Shown here one piece after another: positions 1 through 9,042 of a stretch of 64,000 nt of DNA. Within the stretch, counting starts at the first letter, position 1, and each line of letters begins with the position of its first letter. The stretch is from CAYJPV01 sp964547975 (lineage in GTDB: Bacteria; Acidobacteriota; Vicinamibacteria; Vicinamibacterales; JAKQTR01): assembly GCA_964547975.1 (NCBI GenBank), contig CAZJRM010000001.1:1-64000 (forward strand), given 5' to 3'. The position numbers and the translations under genes were made by a program. The notes below the pieces were generated by a model. The model saw only the letters and a program-made list of their open reading frames with translations. It was not told the DNA's origin and made no database searches.

Positions 1-1573
1 CGCATCCCCGGCATCCGCCGCCGCAGCAACTCGATCCCAGCGCCAGCGCCGACGGCGTGACCGCCAGCCCGCCTCGGGCCGTGCACAGGAGGTCGGGCGA
101 CATCGCGCGGCCGACGGCGTAGACCGCATCGATGGTCTCGTCGAGCGGAATCGGGTTCAGGTAGCCGCCGAGCACGAGATCCGCAACCACGAAGGCACTC
201 GATGCGGCCACCGCGTTTCGCGTGTGGCACGGGATCTCGACCATGCCCTGGACCGGATCGCAGACGAGGCCCATCGTGTTCTGGAACCCGATCGCGGCGG
301 CGTGGCAGGCGTCCCGCGCCGATCCGCCGCACGCATCGACGATGGCCGCGGCGGCCATCGCGCCGGCGGCCCCGATTTCCACCTGGCAGCCGGCCACCTC
401 GGCCGCGAACGTGGCGCGCTGGGCGACGACGACGCCGATGGCGCCGGCGGCCAGCAGCGCGCGCGCGATCGTGCCGCGGTCGAGACCGCGTTCTTCGGCG
501 AGGGTCACCAGCGTGCCGGGACTCGTTCCCGCCGATCCGCCCGTCGGCGCGGCGCAGACCACGCCCATCGCGCCGTCCACGTGCATGACGGCCATCGACC
601 GCGCGGCGGCCCGGGTATGCAGGCTGCGGACGCTCAGCCGCCCGTCGGCCTCGGCGCGAAACACCCGTCCGGCCGTGGGCGCGAGCAATTGCAGACCGCC
701 GAACCCAGGCGCGAGTCCGGCCTCCACGGACGCCACCATCACGTCGTACCGCCGCAGGATTTCGCCGAGCACCGCGTCCGGTGTCATCCCGAGCAACGTG
801 GCTTCGTACTCCAGCGCCACGTCGCCGAGAGATTGCCCGCGGCTGTCGGCGAGCGCCACGAGTTCCGCGGCGCTCGCGAACGTCATCGGGCCGCTGTGCA
901 CGAAGTAGACGGGCGCCGACTCGAGAACCCGCGCGCCCCGCGATTCCAGGGCGGCGCGCGTGTGCGCGGGCCACGCGCGCGTCCGCGAAACCACGACGGC
1001 CGCCGTGGCATCGCCGTCCCGCCGAAGGACGGCGGGGCGCCCGACGAGGTGCCCGTCGGCCGTCGCCGCGTCAACGACCGCGTCGACGTCCACGTCCCGC
1101 GCCTCGAGGAGCGATTCCCACGCGGCGCCGTTGAAGCGGACCGGCCAGCCGTCGAGCCACGTGATTTCGACTTCGCCGCCCCCAATCGACCGCCCCACCA
1201 GGTGCAGCAGGCGGCCGTCCGCGCCAGTCAGCCTCATGTCGACGGTGTTGGGGTGATCCGGGCGCTCGAGCGGCCGACACTCGAACGACAATGACAAACC
1301 CGCACCCGGCGCATCGTCCAGCGCCGTGAAGAACGACGGGTCCGTCAACGGCGCGCCGAGCAGTCCCATCGCGAACGCCCGGTCGGCGCCCTGCACGGCG
1401 TAGGTCCGGGCGTACGAGCCGTCGGGATCGAACGTCAGCACGGCTTCGCGCGGCACGCCCCGGGCGAGCGTCCTGGCCATGCAGCCGAGATGGAACCCGC
1501 CCGCCGTGTGCGAACTCGATGGCCCCCTCATCACCGGCCCGAGTACGTGATTGAAGATGCTGATGGATTTCAA
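1..1573 (-). CDS. sdaA: L-serine dehydratase (single chain, iron-sulfur type), 3' end outside window
   Basis: Converts L-serine to pyruvate and ammonia in the cytoplasm. 524 codons are visible; the gene runs off the left edge. The N-terminus carries the GPSSSHT substrate-binding motif of bacterial serine dehydratases. The C-terminal half has the [4Fe-4S] ligand pattern C-X41-C-X10-C: GCQVEIGA, then CDPVQGMVEIPC. The best start is TTG at 1573, with GAGG five bases upstream (rc of about 1579-1582); no ATG in frame fits. Beta and alpha regions lie in one chain. The last visible residues form an unusual Cys cluster (GSSCCGGGCRGC). Its 5' side faces a G-rich repeat and the ybaK-like gene. Confidence 0.9.
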   Translation of the reverse strand, partial: MKSISIFNHVLGPVMRGPSSSHTAGGFHLGCMARTLARGVPREAVLTFDPDGSYARTYAVQGADRAFAMGLLGAPLTDPSFFTALDDAPGAGLSLSFECRPLERPDHPNTVDMRLTGADGRLLHLVGRSIGGGEVEITWLDGWPVRFNGAAWESLLEARDVDVDAVVDAATADGHLVGRPAVLRRDGDATAAVVVSRTRAWPAHTRAALESRGARVLESAPVYFVHSGPMTFASAAELVALADSRGQSLGDVALEYEATLLGMTPDAVLGEILRRYDVMVASVEAGLAPGFGGLQLLAPTAGRVFRAEADGRLSVRSLHTRAAARSMAVMHVDGAMGVVCAAPTGGSAGTSPGTLVTLAEERGLDRGTIARALLAAGAIGVVVAQRATFAAEVAGCQVEIGAAGAMAAAAIVDACGGSARDACHAAAIGFQNTMGLVCDPVQGMVEIPCHTRNAVAASSAFVVADLVLGGYLNPIPLDETIDAVYAVGRAMSPDLLCTARGGLAVTPSALALGSSCCGGGCRGC

Positions 1574-1591
1574 TGGCGCCTCATTCCGGCC

Positions 1592-1660
1592 CACGGCTCT
1601 CGGCCCTCGCCTTGTTCCCTGTTCCCTGTTCCCTTTCCCTCTTCCCTATCGCCTTATCCC
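1592..1660. repeat. G-rich minisatellite plus GAGCC-type repeat after the deacylase stop
   Basis: Read on the minus strand, at least seven GGG runs with 3-6 base spacers follow the TAA of the next gene, then units such as GCCGAGAGCC. The core AAGGCGATAGGGAA is nearly identical to the array at 43815-43925. G-quadruplex formation is plausible. The tract fills the gap between the deacylase stop and the sdaA start region. Confidence 0.75.
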
Positions 1661-2170
1661 TTATCCCTGGAGAATGGCCCACCGCACGTCCTGCCCGCAC
1701 CACGTGAGGAACTTCTCGAAGTCCGATCCCGACAGCACCACCGTCGCGGTGTTGGTGTTCGGGTGGAACCCGACGTGCGGGCTGGTGCGCAGGGTGGCGT
1801 CCACGACGACGAGGACCTGTCGTTCGGTGTCGTTGATGAGGCCGAAAGGCGACACGGATCCAGGCGTCAGGCCCAGCACGCGCTGGAGTCGTTCCGGCGA
1901 CCCGAAACTCAGTCGGTCGTCCCCGACGATGTCCGCGATCTTCGCCAGGTTGACGGCGCGGTCGTGGGGGGCGACCACCAGGTAGTGGCGCGTGCCCTTC
2001 TTGTTCCGCAGGAACAGGTTCTTGCAGTGGACCGCGTCGATGCCCCGCCACGCGTGCAGCGCTTCTTCGACAGTGAACACCGCGGCATGATCGTGCCGGA
2101 CGTACGTAATGCCGAGCCCATCGAGCGCGGACAGGACGGCCGAGGCGGGGTCGCTCGTCGCTGGATCCAT
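1661..2170 (-). CDS. prolyl-tRNA deacylase-type YbaK/ProX trans-editing protein
   Basis: 169-residue free-standing member of the YbaK/ProRS-INS family, which hydrolyses misacylated tRNA (typically Ala-tRNA-Pro). Family features visible are the early GITYVRHDHAAVFTVEEA stretch, CKNLFLRNKKG, HYLVV, and the late SPFGLINDTE and HVGFHPNTNTATV segments. ATG at 2170 was chosen because upstream in-frame codons encode arginine-rich sequence untypical of the family. The stop codon sits at the edge of a G-rich repeat, so the last residues (AILQG) may be repeat-shaped. It has the PrdX/ProX length. Which misacylated tRNA it edits is not decidable from sequence. Confidence 0.85.
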   Translation of the reverse strand: MDPATSDPASAVLSALDGLGITYVRHDHAAVFTVEEALHAWRGIDAVHCKNLFLRNKKGTRHYLVVAPHDRAVNLAKIADIVGDDRLSFGSPERLQRVLGLTPGSVSPFGLINDTERQVLVVVDATLRTSPHVGFHPNTNTATVVLSGSDFEKFLTWCGQDVRWAILQG

Positions 2171-2211
2171 GATGTGGTGGGATCGTAAACGAGGCCGGTC
2201 GTCGACGGCAA

Positions 2212-2239
2212 CGCCGGAAGCCCCGAAGGACTTCCGGCG
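2212..2239 (-). terminator. stem-loop downstream of gpmA
   Basis: Perfect 9-bp arms CGCCGGAAG / CTTCCGGCG around a 10-nt loop, 33 nt after the gpmA stop on the minus strand. It is followed by TTGCCGTCG, so the T tract is poor and rho-independent function is only probable. Confidence 0.5.
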
Positions 2240-2271
2240 TGGAAGGGGCGCCATCGACGCACCGTGTCGCG

Positions 2272-3015
2272 TTACTTCTTCAGCTGGTTCGCCACGGCCT
2301 CGGCAGCCTTCTTGATCGCCTCCTGGTCGCCCAGGTAGTAGTGGCGGATCGGCTTCAGGTCGTCATCCAGCTCGTAGACCAGCGGGATACCCGTCGGCAC
2401 GTTCAGTTCGACGATATCCGAGTCCGGGATGTTGTCGAGGTACTTGATGAGCGCCCGCAGGCTGTTGCCGTGGGCGGCGATGATGACGCGCTGGCCGCTC
2501 TTCACCGCGGGTGCGACCACCTCGTGCCAGTAAGGCAGGAACCGTTCGACGGTGTCCTTCAGGCACTCCGTCAGCGGCAGGTCCGCGGCGCTGACGCTGG
2601 CGTAGCGCGGGTCGTGGCTCGGGTGACGCGGGTCATCGGCCGTCAAGGCCGGCGGCGGCACGTCGTAACTGCGGCGCCAGATGTGCGTCTGTTCCATGCC
2701 GTGGCGTTCGGCGGTCTCGGCCTTGTTCAGCCCCTGGAGCGCGCCGTAGTGCCGTTCGTTCAGCCGCCACGTGTTGTGGATTGGAATCCACATCAGGTCC
2801 ATCTGTTCGAGCGCCAGCCACAGCGTCTTGACCGCCCGCTTCAACACGGACGTGTATGCGACGTCGAACACGAGGCCGGCGTCCTTCATCGTCTTGCCGC
2901 CTGCGATGGCTTCCTGCACGCCCTTGTCGCTCAGGTCGACGTCCGTCCAGCCCGTGAACCGGTTTTCTTTGTTCCAGGTGCTTTCACCGTGCCGCAGCAA
3001 CACCAGCTTCTTCAT
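2272..3015 (-). CDS. gpmA: 2,3-bisphosphoglycerate-dependent phosphoglycerate mutase
   Basis: Interconverts 3- and 2-phosphoglycerate in glycolysis and gluconeogenesis (cytoplasm). 247 residues, the usual length. The phosphohistidine motif is LLRHGESTWN with His9; the second catalytic His is in AAHGNSLRALIKYL. ENRFTGWTDVDLSDKG and RLNERHYGALQGLNK are standard dPGM segments. ATG 3015 has a GGGGG ribosome-binding stretch just upstream. It lies 26 nt downstream of the dus gene's stop on the same strand, so co-transcription is possible. Confidence 0.96.
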   Translation of the reverse strand: MKKLVLLRHGESTWNKENRFTGWTDVDLSDKGVQEAIAGGKTMKDAGLVFDVAYTSVLKRAVKTLWLALEQMDLMWIPIHNTWRLNERHYGALQGLNKAETAERHGMEQTHIWRRSYDVPPPALTADDPRHPSHDPRYASVSAADLPLTECLKDTVERFLPYWHEVVAPAVKSGQRVIIAAHGNSLRALIKYLDNIPDSDIVELNVPTGIPLVYELDDDLKPIRHYYLGDQEAIKKAAEAVANQLKK

Positions 3016-3041
3016 GAGTCCCCCTGTCTTCCTTCCGGTAT

Positions 3042-4175
3042 CTATCCTTCGCTGTCTTCCAATTCTCGCACGCCCGATGCCGAGGGGGGCGGGGCGTCGG
3101 CCGGATCGACGGGTTCGGCCGCGATCAGCCGATCCGCCAGCCAGTCCAGGCCGGCATCGTCACCGCGGGCCAGGAGCGACTCGAGCGGTGAACGGGCGAA
3201 ACTCGCGTCGTTCCGGCTCTGCATCGTCGGGAACGTGCCGTCGGCGCGCCCGGGCGCGTAGCGGCACCAGAATCCCAGGTGCCAGCGCAGGAACTCCCGG
3301 GCCCTCGTCGTGCCGTGTTCGTCATCGCCCCAGTGTTCGCGGGCGAGGGCGACGTAGCGGCGGTACAGGCCGAGGCGTTCGTCGGGCGAGATGTCCCAGT
3401 AGCCGGCCGTGGCTTCGCGGAAGATCCAGGGTTTGACGAGCGCGCCTCGCCCGACCATCACGGCCCGGCAGCCGGAGCGTGCGCGCGCGGCCGCGATATC
3501 GGCCGGAAACAGCAGGTCGCCGTTGCCGATGACCGGAATCGATACGGCGGCCGCCACCTCGCCGACCGCGTCCCAGTCGGCGTCCAGCCGGTAACGCGCG
3601 TCCCGGGTCCGGCCGTGCACGACAATCGCGTCGGCGCCTCCCTCGGCGACCGCCTTCGCCTGCTCGAGGTAGTTGCGGGACTTGTCGTTCCAGCCCAAAC
3701 GGATCTTGGCCGTCACGGGCACGCGCTGCACGGCCTTCTTCATGCCTTCGACGATGCGGCCCATGCGGGCGGGCTGGCGCGACATCGCGGCACCCAGCCC
3801 CTTGCGCGTGAAGTAGTCGATGGGGCAGCCGAAGTTCACGTCGACGAGGTCGGCGCCTTTCGACTCGACGAGCGCGGCGGCCCAGCCCATTTCCGCGGGA
3901 TCGGTCCCGACGAGCTGGACGCCGAAGAATGGCTCGTCGTCGGCCCTCCGGATGAGGACGTACTCGCCCCGGCGGCGCTGCTTCAGGCGCCTGGCCACGA
4001 CCATCTCGCTCATCGTGACGCGCGCGCCCAGTTCCACGCACAGCCGGCGGTAGGGGAGGTTGCAGCCCTTCGTCAGCGGCGCGAGCACGACCGCGCCGTC
4101 GAGCACGTCGGCGAGCGGCGGACGGTCGCCAGCGGCGGCGTCACTCACAACGGTGTCGGCGCGAGCGTCGGACAT
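3042..4175 (-). CDS. tRNA-dihydrouridine synthase, Dus3-like
   Basis: FMN/NADPH enzyme reducing uridine to dihydrouridine in tRNA. 377 residues from ATG 4175; a TTG at 4193 is the alternative. TIM-barrel features are APLTKGCNLPYRRLC, the Cys-containing NFGCPIDYFTRKGLGAAM, KIRLGWNDKSRNY, VHGRTRDARY and IPVIGNGDL. The NLPYRRLC, GCPID and PARMGRIVEGM pattern resembles eukaryotic Dus3 more than E. coli DusA/B/C, so I give no symbol. The C-terminal helical region is present (REFLRWHLGFWCRY). It precedes gpmA by 26 nt. The target uridine cannot be read from sequence. Confidence 0.88.
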   Translation of the reverse strand: MSDARADTVVSDAAAGDRPPLADVLDGAVVLAPLTKGCNLPYRRLCVELGARVTMSEMVVARRLKQRRRGEYVLIRRADDEPFFGVQLVGTDPAEMGWAAALVESKGADLVDVNFGCPIDYFTRKGLGAAMSRQPARMGRIVEGMKKAVQRVPVTAKIRLGWNDKSRNYLEQAKAVAEGGADAIVVHGRTRDARYRLDADWDAVGEVAAAVSIPVIGNGDLLFPADIAAARARSGCRAVMVGRGALVKPWIFREATAGYWDISPDERLGLYRRYVALAREHWGDDEHGTTRAREFLRWHLGFWCRYAPGRADGTFPTMQSRNDASFARSPLESLLARGDDAGLDWLADRLIAAEPVDPADAPPPSASGVRELEDSEG

Positions 4176-4211
4176 CTGCCTATCGTGACACAAGAGGCTG
4201 CCGGCGTGGAC

Positions 4212-5834
4212 CTACTGCTGCAGGTACACGGTCTGTGACGGGAAGGCGAAGCCCGTCCCGGCCTCCGCCACGAGTGTCACGATCCGCAGCAGGATGGTCT
4301 CCTGTCGGGCGAGGAACTCCGTGTAGTCGGGCACCCGGAGGTACGCGAACACCTCGACATCCATGGAGTACGCGCCGAGCTTCACGAAGCGTACGCGGAA
4401 GGTCTCCGGCTCGACGAGCGGATCGTTGCCGAGCAATGTCCTGAGGTCCGCCAGCACCTGCGCCAACTGCGCCGGCGTCGTCTCGTAGCGGAGGCCGAGC
4501 GTCGTCTGCAGGAGAAACTTGTCGCGGCGGGAGAGATTCTCGACCTCCGCGGTGGCCAGCGTCCCGTTCGGCACGTGGACGACGGTGCGCCCCGGCGTTC
4601 TGAGGCGCATCGTGCGCAGGCCGACGTCCTCGACCGTGCCCACGTACTTGCCGATCTGGCACACGTCACCCACGACGATCGAACGGTCGCCGAGCACCGA
4701 GATGCCGGCGAAGACGTTCTCGAGCGTCTTCTGCGCGGCGAACGCCAGCGCCAGACCGCCGATGCCGAGACCGGCGAGCGTCGCACTCAGGTCGACGCCG
4801 AACGCCGCCAACGCGACGAGCGTGCTGAGGATCAGCGTGAAGGCCTGCAGCAGCCGGCGCGTGATGGCGTAAGCGGATTGCGCGCGGCCGGAGTTGTTGG
4901 CCTCGAGGTAGACGCGGATGCGCGTGGCGATGAGATCCTGCAGGCGCCAGAACCACCAGAGGAACCCGAGGACGAACAGCACCGTCACGGTGCGATTGAA
5001 GAGATACCGGTGGTAGATCGGGATGCCGATGCGGCTGCCGATCGCGCCGTTCAAGGCGACCGTCAGCAGGAAGGCCGTCGGCCGCGAGATGGCCCGCCAC
5101 GACTCGCTCAGCCAGGGCGGCGACGTCCGGCCGGCGACGCGGACGACGAACCGCATCAGCCGGAGCGTCCCACCGAGCAGGAGGCGCACCGCGTAGTAGA
5201 TGAGGGGCAGGAGCGCGAGGAGCGCCAGCGGCACCCACACCGGCAGGCCGCCGAACTCAGCGCGCGTGAGGCGCTGCGGCAGGAGCCGTTCGATCTCAGG
5301 GAGCCCGCTTTCGTCGTGCAGTCGCGGGATGTCCGCGACGAGTTCCGACGCGATGAGCCAGTGGCTCGGCCCCTGCGCCGGCGTCAGGCGCCGCATCGTG
5401 ACGTCCACACGTTCGCCGTTGGCCAGCAGGATGTCCCCGACGACTTCCTGGTCCGGCGGCAGCCCGTCGCTCAACGATCCCTCGGGCGCCTGGCTCACCT
5501 TGCTGATGGCGCCCTCGAAGCCGTGGTTCATCGCGAACATCAGCTGACGCGCCGCCTCCGGCCTGGCCAGTGCCATGCGGGTGCGCGGCCACTCCAGGTA
5601 CTCGGCGGCCAGCGCGTGGTTGCCCGCATGCGCGGCCGTGACGAACCCGAGCAGCGCGCTGCGCGGCGACTCGCGTTTCAGCGGATCGTCGGACGAGGCG
5701 GGGGCGCCAGCCTGGGCCGGCGCCGACGTCAGGCCCGGAATCTGCGGAAGTTGCCCGAACGCCGGCGGTGGCGCGAGCAGCAGGACGGAAGCCGCGACGG
5801 CGGCCCACGAAACGGGTCTTCGGAGGTCGTTCAC
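4212..5834 (-). CDS. MscS-family mechanosensitive ion channel with N-terminal extension
   Basis: 540-residue inner-membrane protein. GTG 5834 follows GGGAG by seven bases and gives a signal peptide (SWAAVAASVLLLAPPPAFG). Residues of about 30-210 form a periplasmic domain of unknown role. TM segments then start at VPLALLALLPLIYYAVRLLL, and the pore helix and MscS core include LAGLGIGGLALAFAAQKTLENVFAG and DVCQIGKYVGTVEDVGLRTMRLRT. The protein is about twice the size of E. coli MscS because of the N-terminal part. It probably senses membrane tension in hypo-osmotic shock. It is divergent from the next gene, only about 100 bp away. Confidence 0.92.
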   Translation of the reverse strand: MNDLRRPVSWAAVAASVLLLAPPPAFGQLPQIPGLTSAPAQAGAPASSDDPLKRESPRSALLGFVTAAHAGNHALAAEYLEWPRTRMALARPEAARQLMFAMNHGFEGAISKVSQAPEGSLSDGLPPDQEVVGDILLANGERVDVTMRRLTPAQGPSHWLIASELVADIPRLHDESGLPEIERLLPQRLTRAEFGGLPVWVPLALLALLPLIYYAVRLLLGGTLRLMRFVVRVAGRTSPPWLSESWRAISRPTAFLLTVALNGAIGSRIGIPIYHRYLFNRTVTVLFVLGFLWWFWRLQDLIATRIRVYLEANNSGRAQSAYAITRRLLQAFTLILSTLVALAAFGVDLSATLAGLGIGGLALAFAAQKTLENVFAGISVLGDRSIVVGDVCQIGKYVGTVEDVGLRTMRLRTPGRTVVHVPNGTLATAEVENLSRRDKFLLQTTLGLRYETTPAQLAQVLADLRTLLGNDPLVEPETFRVRFVKLGAYSMDVEVFAYLRVPDYTEFLARQETILLRIVTLVAEAGTGFAFPSQTVYLQQ

Positions 5835-5938
5835 CTTGGCACTCCCAGGCTGCCATTGTACGTGAGATACGCGCGCGCCCCCGACGCTGGCATCTCGCGA
5901 CGCGGATCCTGGCACGGCTCCGCCGCGTCCATAGGACC

Positions 5939-6622
5939 ATGACCCGCCCCACGACCACCGCGATCGGACGCGCCGCCATCACGCTGATGGTGCTGGGCGC
6001 CCTGAGTGTGAGCGCCGCCGCGCAGACGGCGCCTGCGGGGCCTGCGGCCGTGGTGGCTCGCCCGGCGTCCTCCGCCCTCGAGGGATCCTCCGGCTGGTAC
6101 CTCAAGGGCCGGTTCCTGGCGGGAGTCCAGGCCGGGCCCACGCTGTCGCCGTTCTTCCGCTTCAACAGCGGCCGGACAGGCTGGGGGCCGACCTTTGGTC
6201 TCAATTGGACGACGACGACGCTGAGCGCGGACACCGGGACGGGCAACGTCGCCGTTGCCCGGTTGAAGCTGAGGCCCGTCATGGCCGGCATCAGCTACGC
6301 GCATGTCTTCGGTCGGGTCAGGGTCAACGCCGGTGTCGTTGGTGGCTACACCTTCAACACCGTCGAGCCGGAGGTCGCGTTGCCGCCGGGTGTGCAGGCC
6401 TCGGTGCGGTTGACGAACGCCTGGGCCGCCGGCCCGAAGGCCGGCGCCACGCTTGCGCTGACCAGGCGTCTCGCGCTGACGGCGTCGGCCGCCTACGTCT
6501 TCACCGACCCGAAGATCGAGACTCGCGTCGTCCGGGACGGCGCGCAAGTCTACTCGTCGTCTGGCCGTGTGAGAGGCGATTCGCTCTCGCTGCGCGTGGG
6601 CCTCGGCGTCTCGCTGTTCTGA
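5939..6622 (+). CDS. outer-membrane beta-barrel-like protein, unknown function
   Basis: 227 residues with a Sec signal peptide (AAITLMVLGALSVSAAAQ), then alternating hydrophobic/polar strands rich in Gly and aromatic residues. It ends in LSLRVGLGVSLF, a terminal Phe typical of outer-membrane barrels. The last third repeats strand-turn patterns (AGPKAGATLALTRRLALTASAAYVF). Probably an eight-strand barrel of the OmpA/OmpW size class. No enzymatic motif seen. It is convergent with the POTRA/barrel gene, 24 nt apart. Confidence 0.65.
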   Translation: MTRPTTTAIGRAAITLMVLGALSVSAAAQTAPAGPAAVVARPASSALEGSSGWYLKGRFLAGVQAGPTLSPFFRFNSGRTGWGPTFGLNWTTTTLSADTGTGNVAVARLKLRPVMAGISYAHVFGRVRVNAGVVGGYTFNTVEPEVALPPGVQASVRLTNAWAAGPKAGATLALTRRLALTASAAYVFTDPKIETRVVRDGAQVYSSSGRVRGDSLSLRVGLGVSLF

Positions 6623-6646
6623 CGACCGGCGGCCTGGCGTCCCACG

Positions 6647-7921
6647 TCAGAACTTGAAGCCCGCCGTCACATGAACCCGGGCTCCCTTGTCGATGCCGTA
6701 GGCCACGTCGAGGTTGAGGCTGACGAGCGGCGCCCGGAGGTACCAGCCTGCGCCGACGCCGTAGTGCCACGTCGCATCGGCCAGGCGGACGTGCGAGTCG
6801 TACACCGCCGCGGCATCGCCGAACAGCGTGAAGCCGCTCTGTCCCAGGCGCATCGGCGAGTGCGTCGGGAGACGCAGTTCGACCGACCCGGCCGCGAGCT
6901 GATCGCCGACGAACGAACCCGCGCGGAACCCGCGCAGCGTGGCCATGCCGCCGGCCATGGCCTGCTCGTAGGGCGGCAGCGGGCCGCTGGACGTGTCCGA
7001 GACGCCTCGCAGGGCCAGCACGCTCGACCCAAGCAAGCCCAGGTAGGCCTGCGCGTCGACGTGGTATCGGTTCACGCGCGGCCCGATCTCGGGCTCGAAG
7101 GCGCGCCATCCGGCGTTGATCGCGACGGCGTTGCGCGGAAACGCCGGGTTCTGTCGCGTATCGACGATGAGGCGGGCTCCGTAGGTGGCAAAGTACTCCT
7201 TGCGGTCGCCGAAATGGACGTCCGACCATCCGCCGCCGACGGCCACCTGGACCTGGGGCCGCAGAATCGGCACCGCGATTTCCGCCCGCAGCTCCTTCCG
7301 CTCGTCGTCGATGTCGAACGCGGGGTTCTCGCGGCTCGACCACGACGCCGCCGCGGTGAGGCGGCTGACCGGGCCGCGCGGCAGGGTCTTGTCGGCTTCG
7401 ATGGCGAGCTGCTTGCGGTCGCCCCAGGTGAGCGGTACCGACAGGCGGCCTTCCCGGCCGAGCACGTGGACGAAACTCGTGCGGACGCCGTACGTGAGAC
7501 CGTAGCCATCGACGTACTCGAGCGTCGGCGAGAACATCGACGTGTTGATGAACCGCTTCAGCGGGTTGGGCGGACCCGTCGGGATGTCGATGCTGATGAC
7601 GCTGCCGGGGATCTCCTGCACGATGATCACCACGGCGACGGGGCCCGATTCGTCCAGCGTGCGGAACCGGATGCGGACTTCGACCTGAACGAAGAGGTCG
7701 GACTTCTTCACCCGCGCTTCGATGGCCTGCGCGCCTCCGGGCGGCAGCGGCTGACCGACCGCGAGGCCGGACAGGCGGACGATCTCCGCGTCCGCCGTAC
7801 GGTAGTTGCCGTGGATACGAACGTCGGCGACGATGGGAGAGGAAGCCGTGACCGGCACCTGCGCGACGGCAACGCCCGCGGCCGTCAGCAGCAGCGTCAG
7901 GGACAGCACCAGGCGCCTCAT
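6647..7921 (-). CDS. BamA/TamA-like outer-membrane protein with one POTRA-like domain
   Basis: 424 residues: signal peptide (LVLSLTLLLTAAGVAVAQ), a single POTRA-like region at about residues 25-105 (VADVRIHGNYRTADAEIVRLSGLAVGQPL), then a surface-antigen barrel ending in HVTAGFKF with terminal Phe. GMATLRGFRAGSFVG resembles the RGF motif of Omp85 barrels. With one POTRA it is shorter than BamA, so it is an Omp85-family member rather than the essential BamA. ATG 7921 overlaps the preceding TGA by 4 nt (ATGA), coupling it to the upstream gene. Confidence 0.78.
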   Translation of the reverse strand: MRRLVLSLTLLLTAAGVAVAQVPVTASSPIVADVRIHGNYRTADAEIVRLSGLAVGQPLPPGGAQAIEARVKKSDLFVQVEVRIRFRTLDESGPVAVVIIVQEIPGSVISIDIPTGPPNPLKRFINTSMFSPTLEYVDGYGLTYGVRTSFVHVLGREGRLSVPLTWGDRKQLAIEADKTLPRGPVSRLTAAASWSSRENPAFDIDDERKELRAEIAVPILRPQVQVAVGGGWSDVHFGDRKEYFATYGARLIVDTRQNPAFPRNAVAINAGWRAFEPEIGPRVNRYHVDAQAYLGLLGSSVLALRGVSDTSSGPLPPYEQAMAGGMATLRGFRAGSFVGDQLAAGSVELRLPTHSPMRLGQSGFTLFGDAAAVYDSHVRLADATWHYGVGAGWYLRAPLVSLNLDVAYGIDKGARVHVTAGFKF

Positions 7922-8964
7922 GACTGCGGCTCCCGCGGGACGTAGCCGCGAATCTTCGCGCTGACTTCGCCGCGACGGTAGTCGAAGAAGTCGCGCGAGT
8001 AGGTGAAGCGCAACGTGCCCGGCGCGAATGTCACGGCGCCGGTGAAGGTGACGTCCTTCGGCAGCCAGATGCCCTCGAAGACGCGGCCCATGGTCATGGA
8101 CGCGCGACCTTCGTCCACGCGGGCAATCTGACGGCCGGGCAGGAACCCCCAGTCCAGGTTGTCGAACGTGAAGCGGACGATCTGGTATTCCTGCGGATCG
8201 ATCCACATCGTCACCCGCGACGTCTTGTTCATCGCCCGGTCGATCTTCTCGTCGTCGTCGGGCGCCGGCACTTCGTTGCCGGGCTTGCGCGGTGGCGACG
8301 GTTTGCCCGCGGGTTTCGTTTCCTGAGCCGTCCCGGTCGGGGCCGTCTTCTTCTCGGTCTTCTTCGGCGGATCGTCGTCGAACATCTTCGACGGGAGGTA
8401 TTCGATCTTCAGGACCTCGCGGCCATCGAGGCGCTCGCGCCCGGCGAAGTAGTAGTTGCCGGGTTCGAACCTGAACTTCATGAAGTACGCCTCCGAGATG
8501 AAACGCGGTTCGACGCCGGCGCCCGCCAGGCCGCTGAACTGCACGTCGCCGGTGACGGACATGCTGAGTTCGACCTTGCGCGTTTCGTCCTTCTCGTTCG
8601 CGCGTTGTTCCCGTTTCTTCTCGTCGGCGAGCCAGCGTTCTTCGTACTTCGTCCGTTCCGCCTCGGCGATCTCGACCCCGTTGGCCTTGACCGGGCTGCG
8701 GATCAGGTACCCGTCGCGAATGAACCAGTGGAATTCGCGGCGCAGACCGTGCAGCGGGAATCCGCCGGGGCCCAGCACCTGAAACGTCTCGCGTTCGCTC
8801 AGGATGTAATCGTGCAGCGTACGCCAGTTCTCGTTCCGCTTCTCGAGCACCTTGGCCATGAACGTATCCAGGTCGTTCGGCATCGGTGGAGGCGCGGGGG
8901 CCTGGGCCGCAAGCACGGCCGAGCAGGCCACGACGGACGACAGGACGGCGAGACGGAAGGACAC
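7918..8964 (-). CDS. secreted protein of unknown function, outer-membrane lipoprotein-sorting-like
   Basis: 348 residues from GTG 8964 (AAGGAG five bases upstream). A signal peptide (LAVLSSVVACSAVLAAQ) is followed by a mixed alpha/beta region. A charged, Lys/Pro-rich insert at about residues 200-245 separates two segments. YYFAGRERLDGREVLKIEYLP and TMWIDPQEYQIVRFTFDN resemble strands of LolA/LolB-like or MucB-like half-barrels, but I do not recognise a precise family. It is coupled by ATGA to the Omp85-like barrel, which hints at an envelope role with that partner. Confidence 0.6.
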   Translation of the reverse strand: MSFRLAVLSSVVACSAVLAAQAPAPPPMPNDLDTFMAKVLEKRNENWRTLHDYILSERETFQVLGPGGFPLHGLRREFHWFIRDGYLIRSPVKANGVEIAEAERTKYEERWLADEKKREQRANEKDETRKVELSMSVTGDVQFSGLAGAGVEPRFISEAYFMKFRFEPGNYYFAGRERLDGREVLKIEYLPSKMFDDDPPKKTEKKTAPTGTAQETKPAGKPSPPRKPGNEVPAPDDDEKIDRAMNKTSRVTMWIDPQEYQIVRFTFDNLDWGFLPGRQIARVDEGRASMTMGRVFEGIWLPKDVTFTGAVTFAPGTLRFTYSRDFFDYRRGEVSAKIRGYVPREPQS

Positions 8965-9042
8965 ACGGACTCCTTGGCAGGCTGGCGCTTCAGTCTATGA
9001 CGGAATCGGAGCCGTCCCGGTTCGACGCGACCCGGATTCCGG

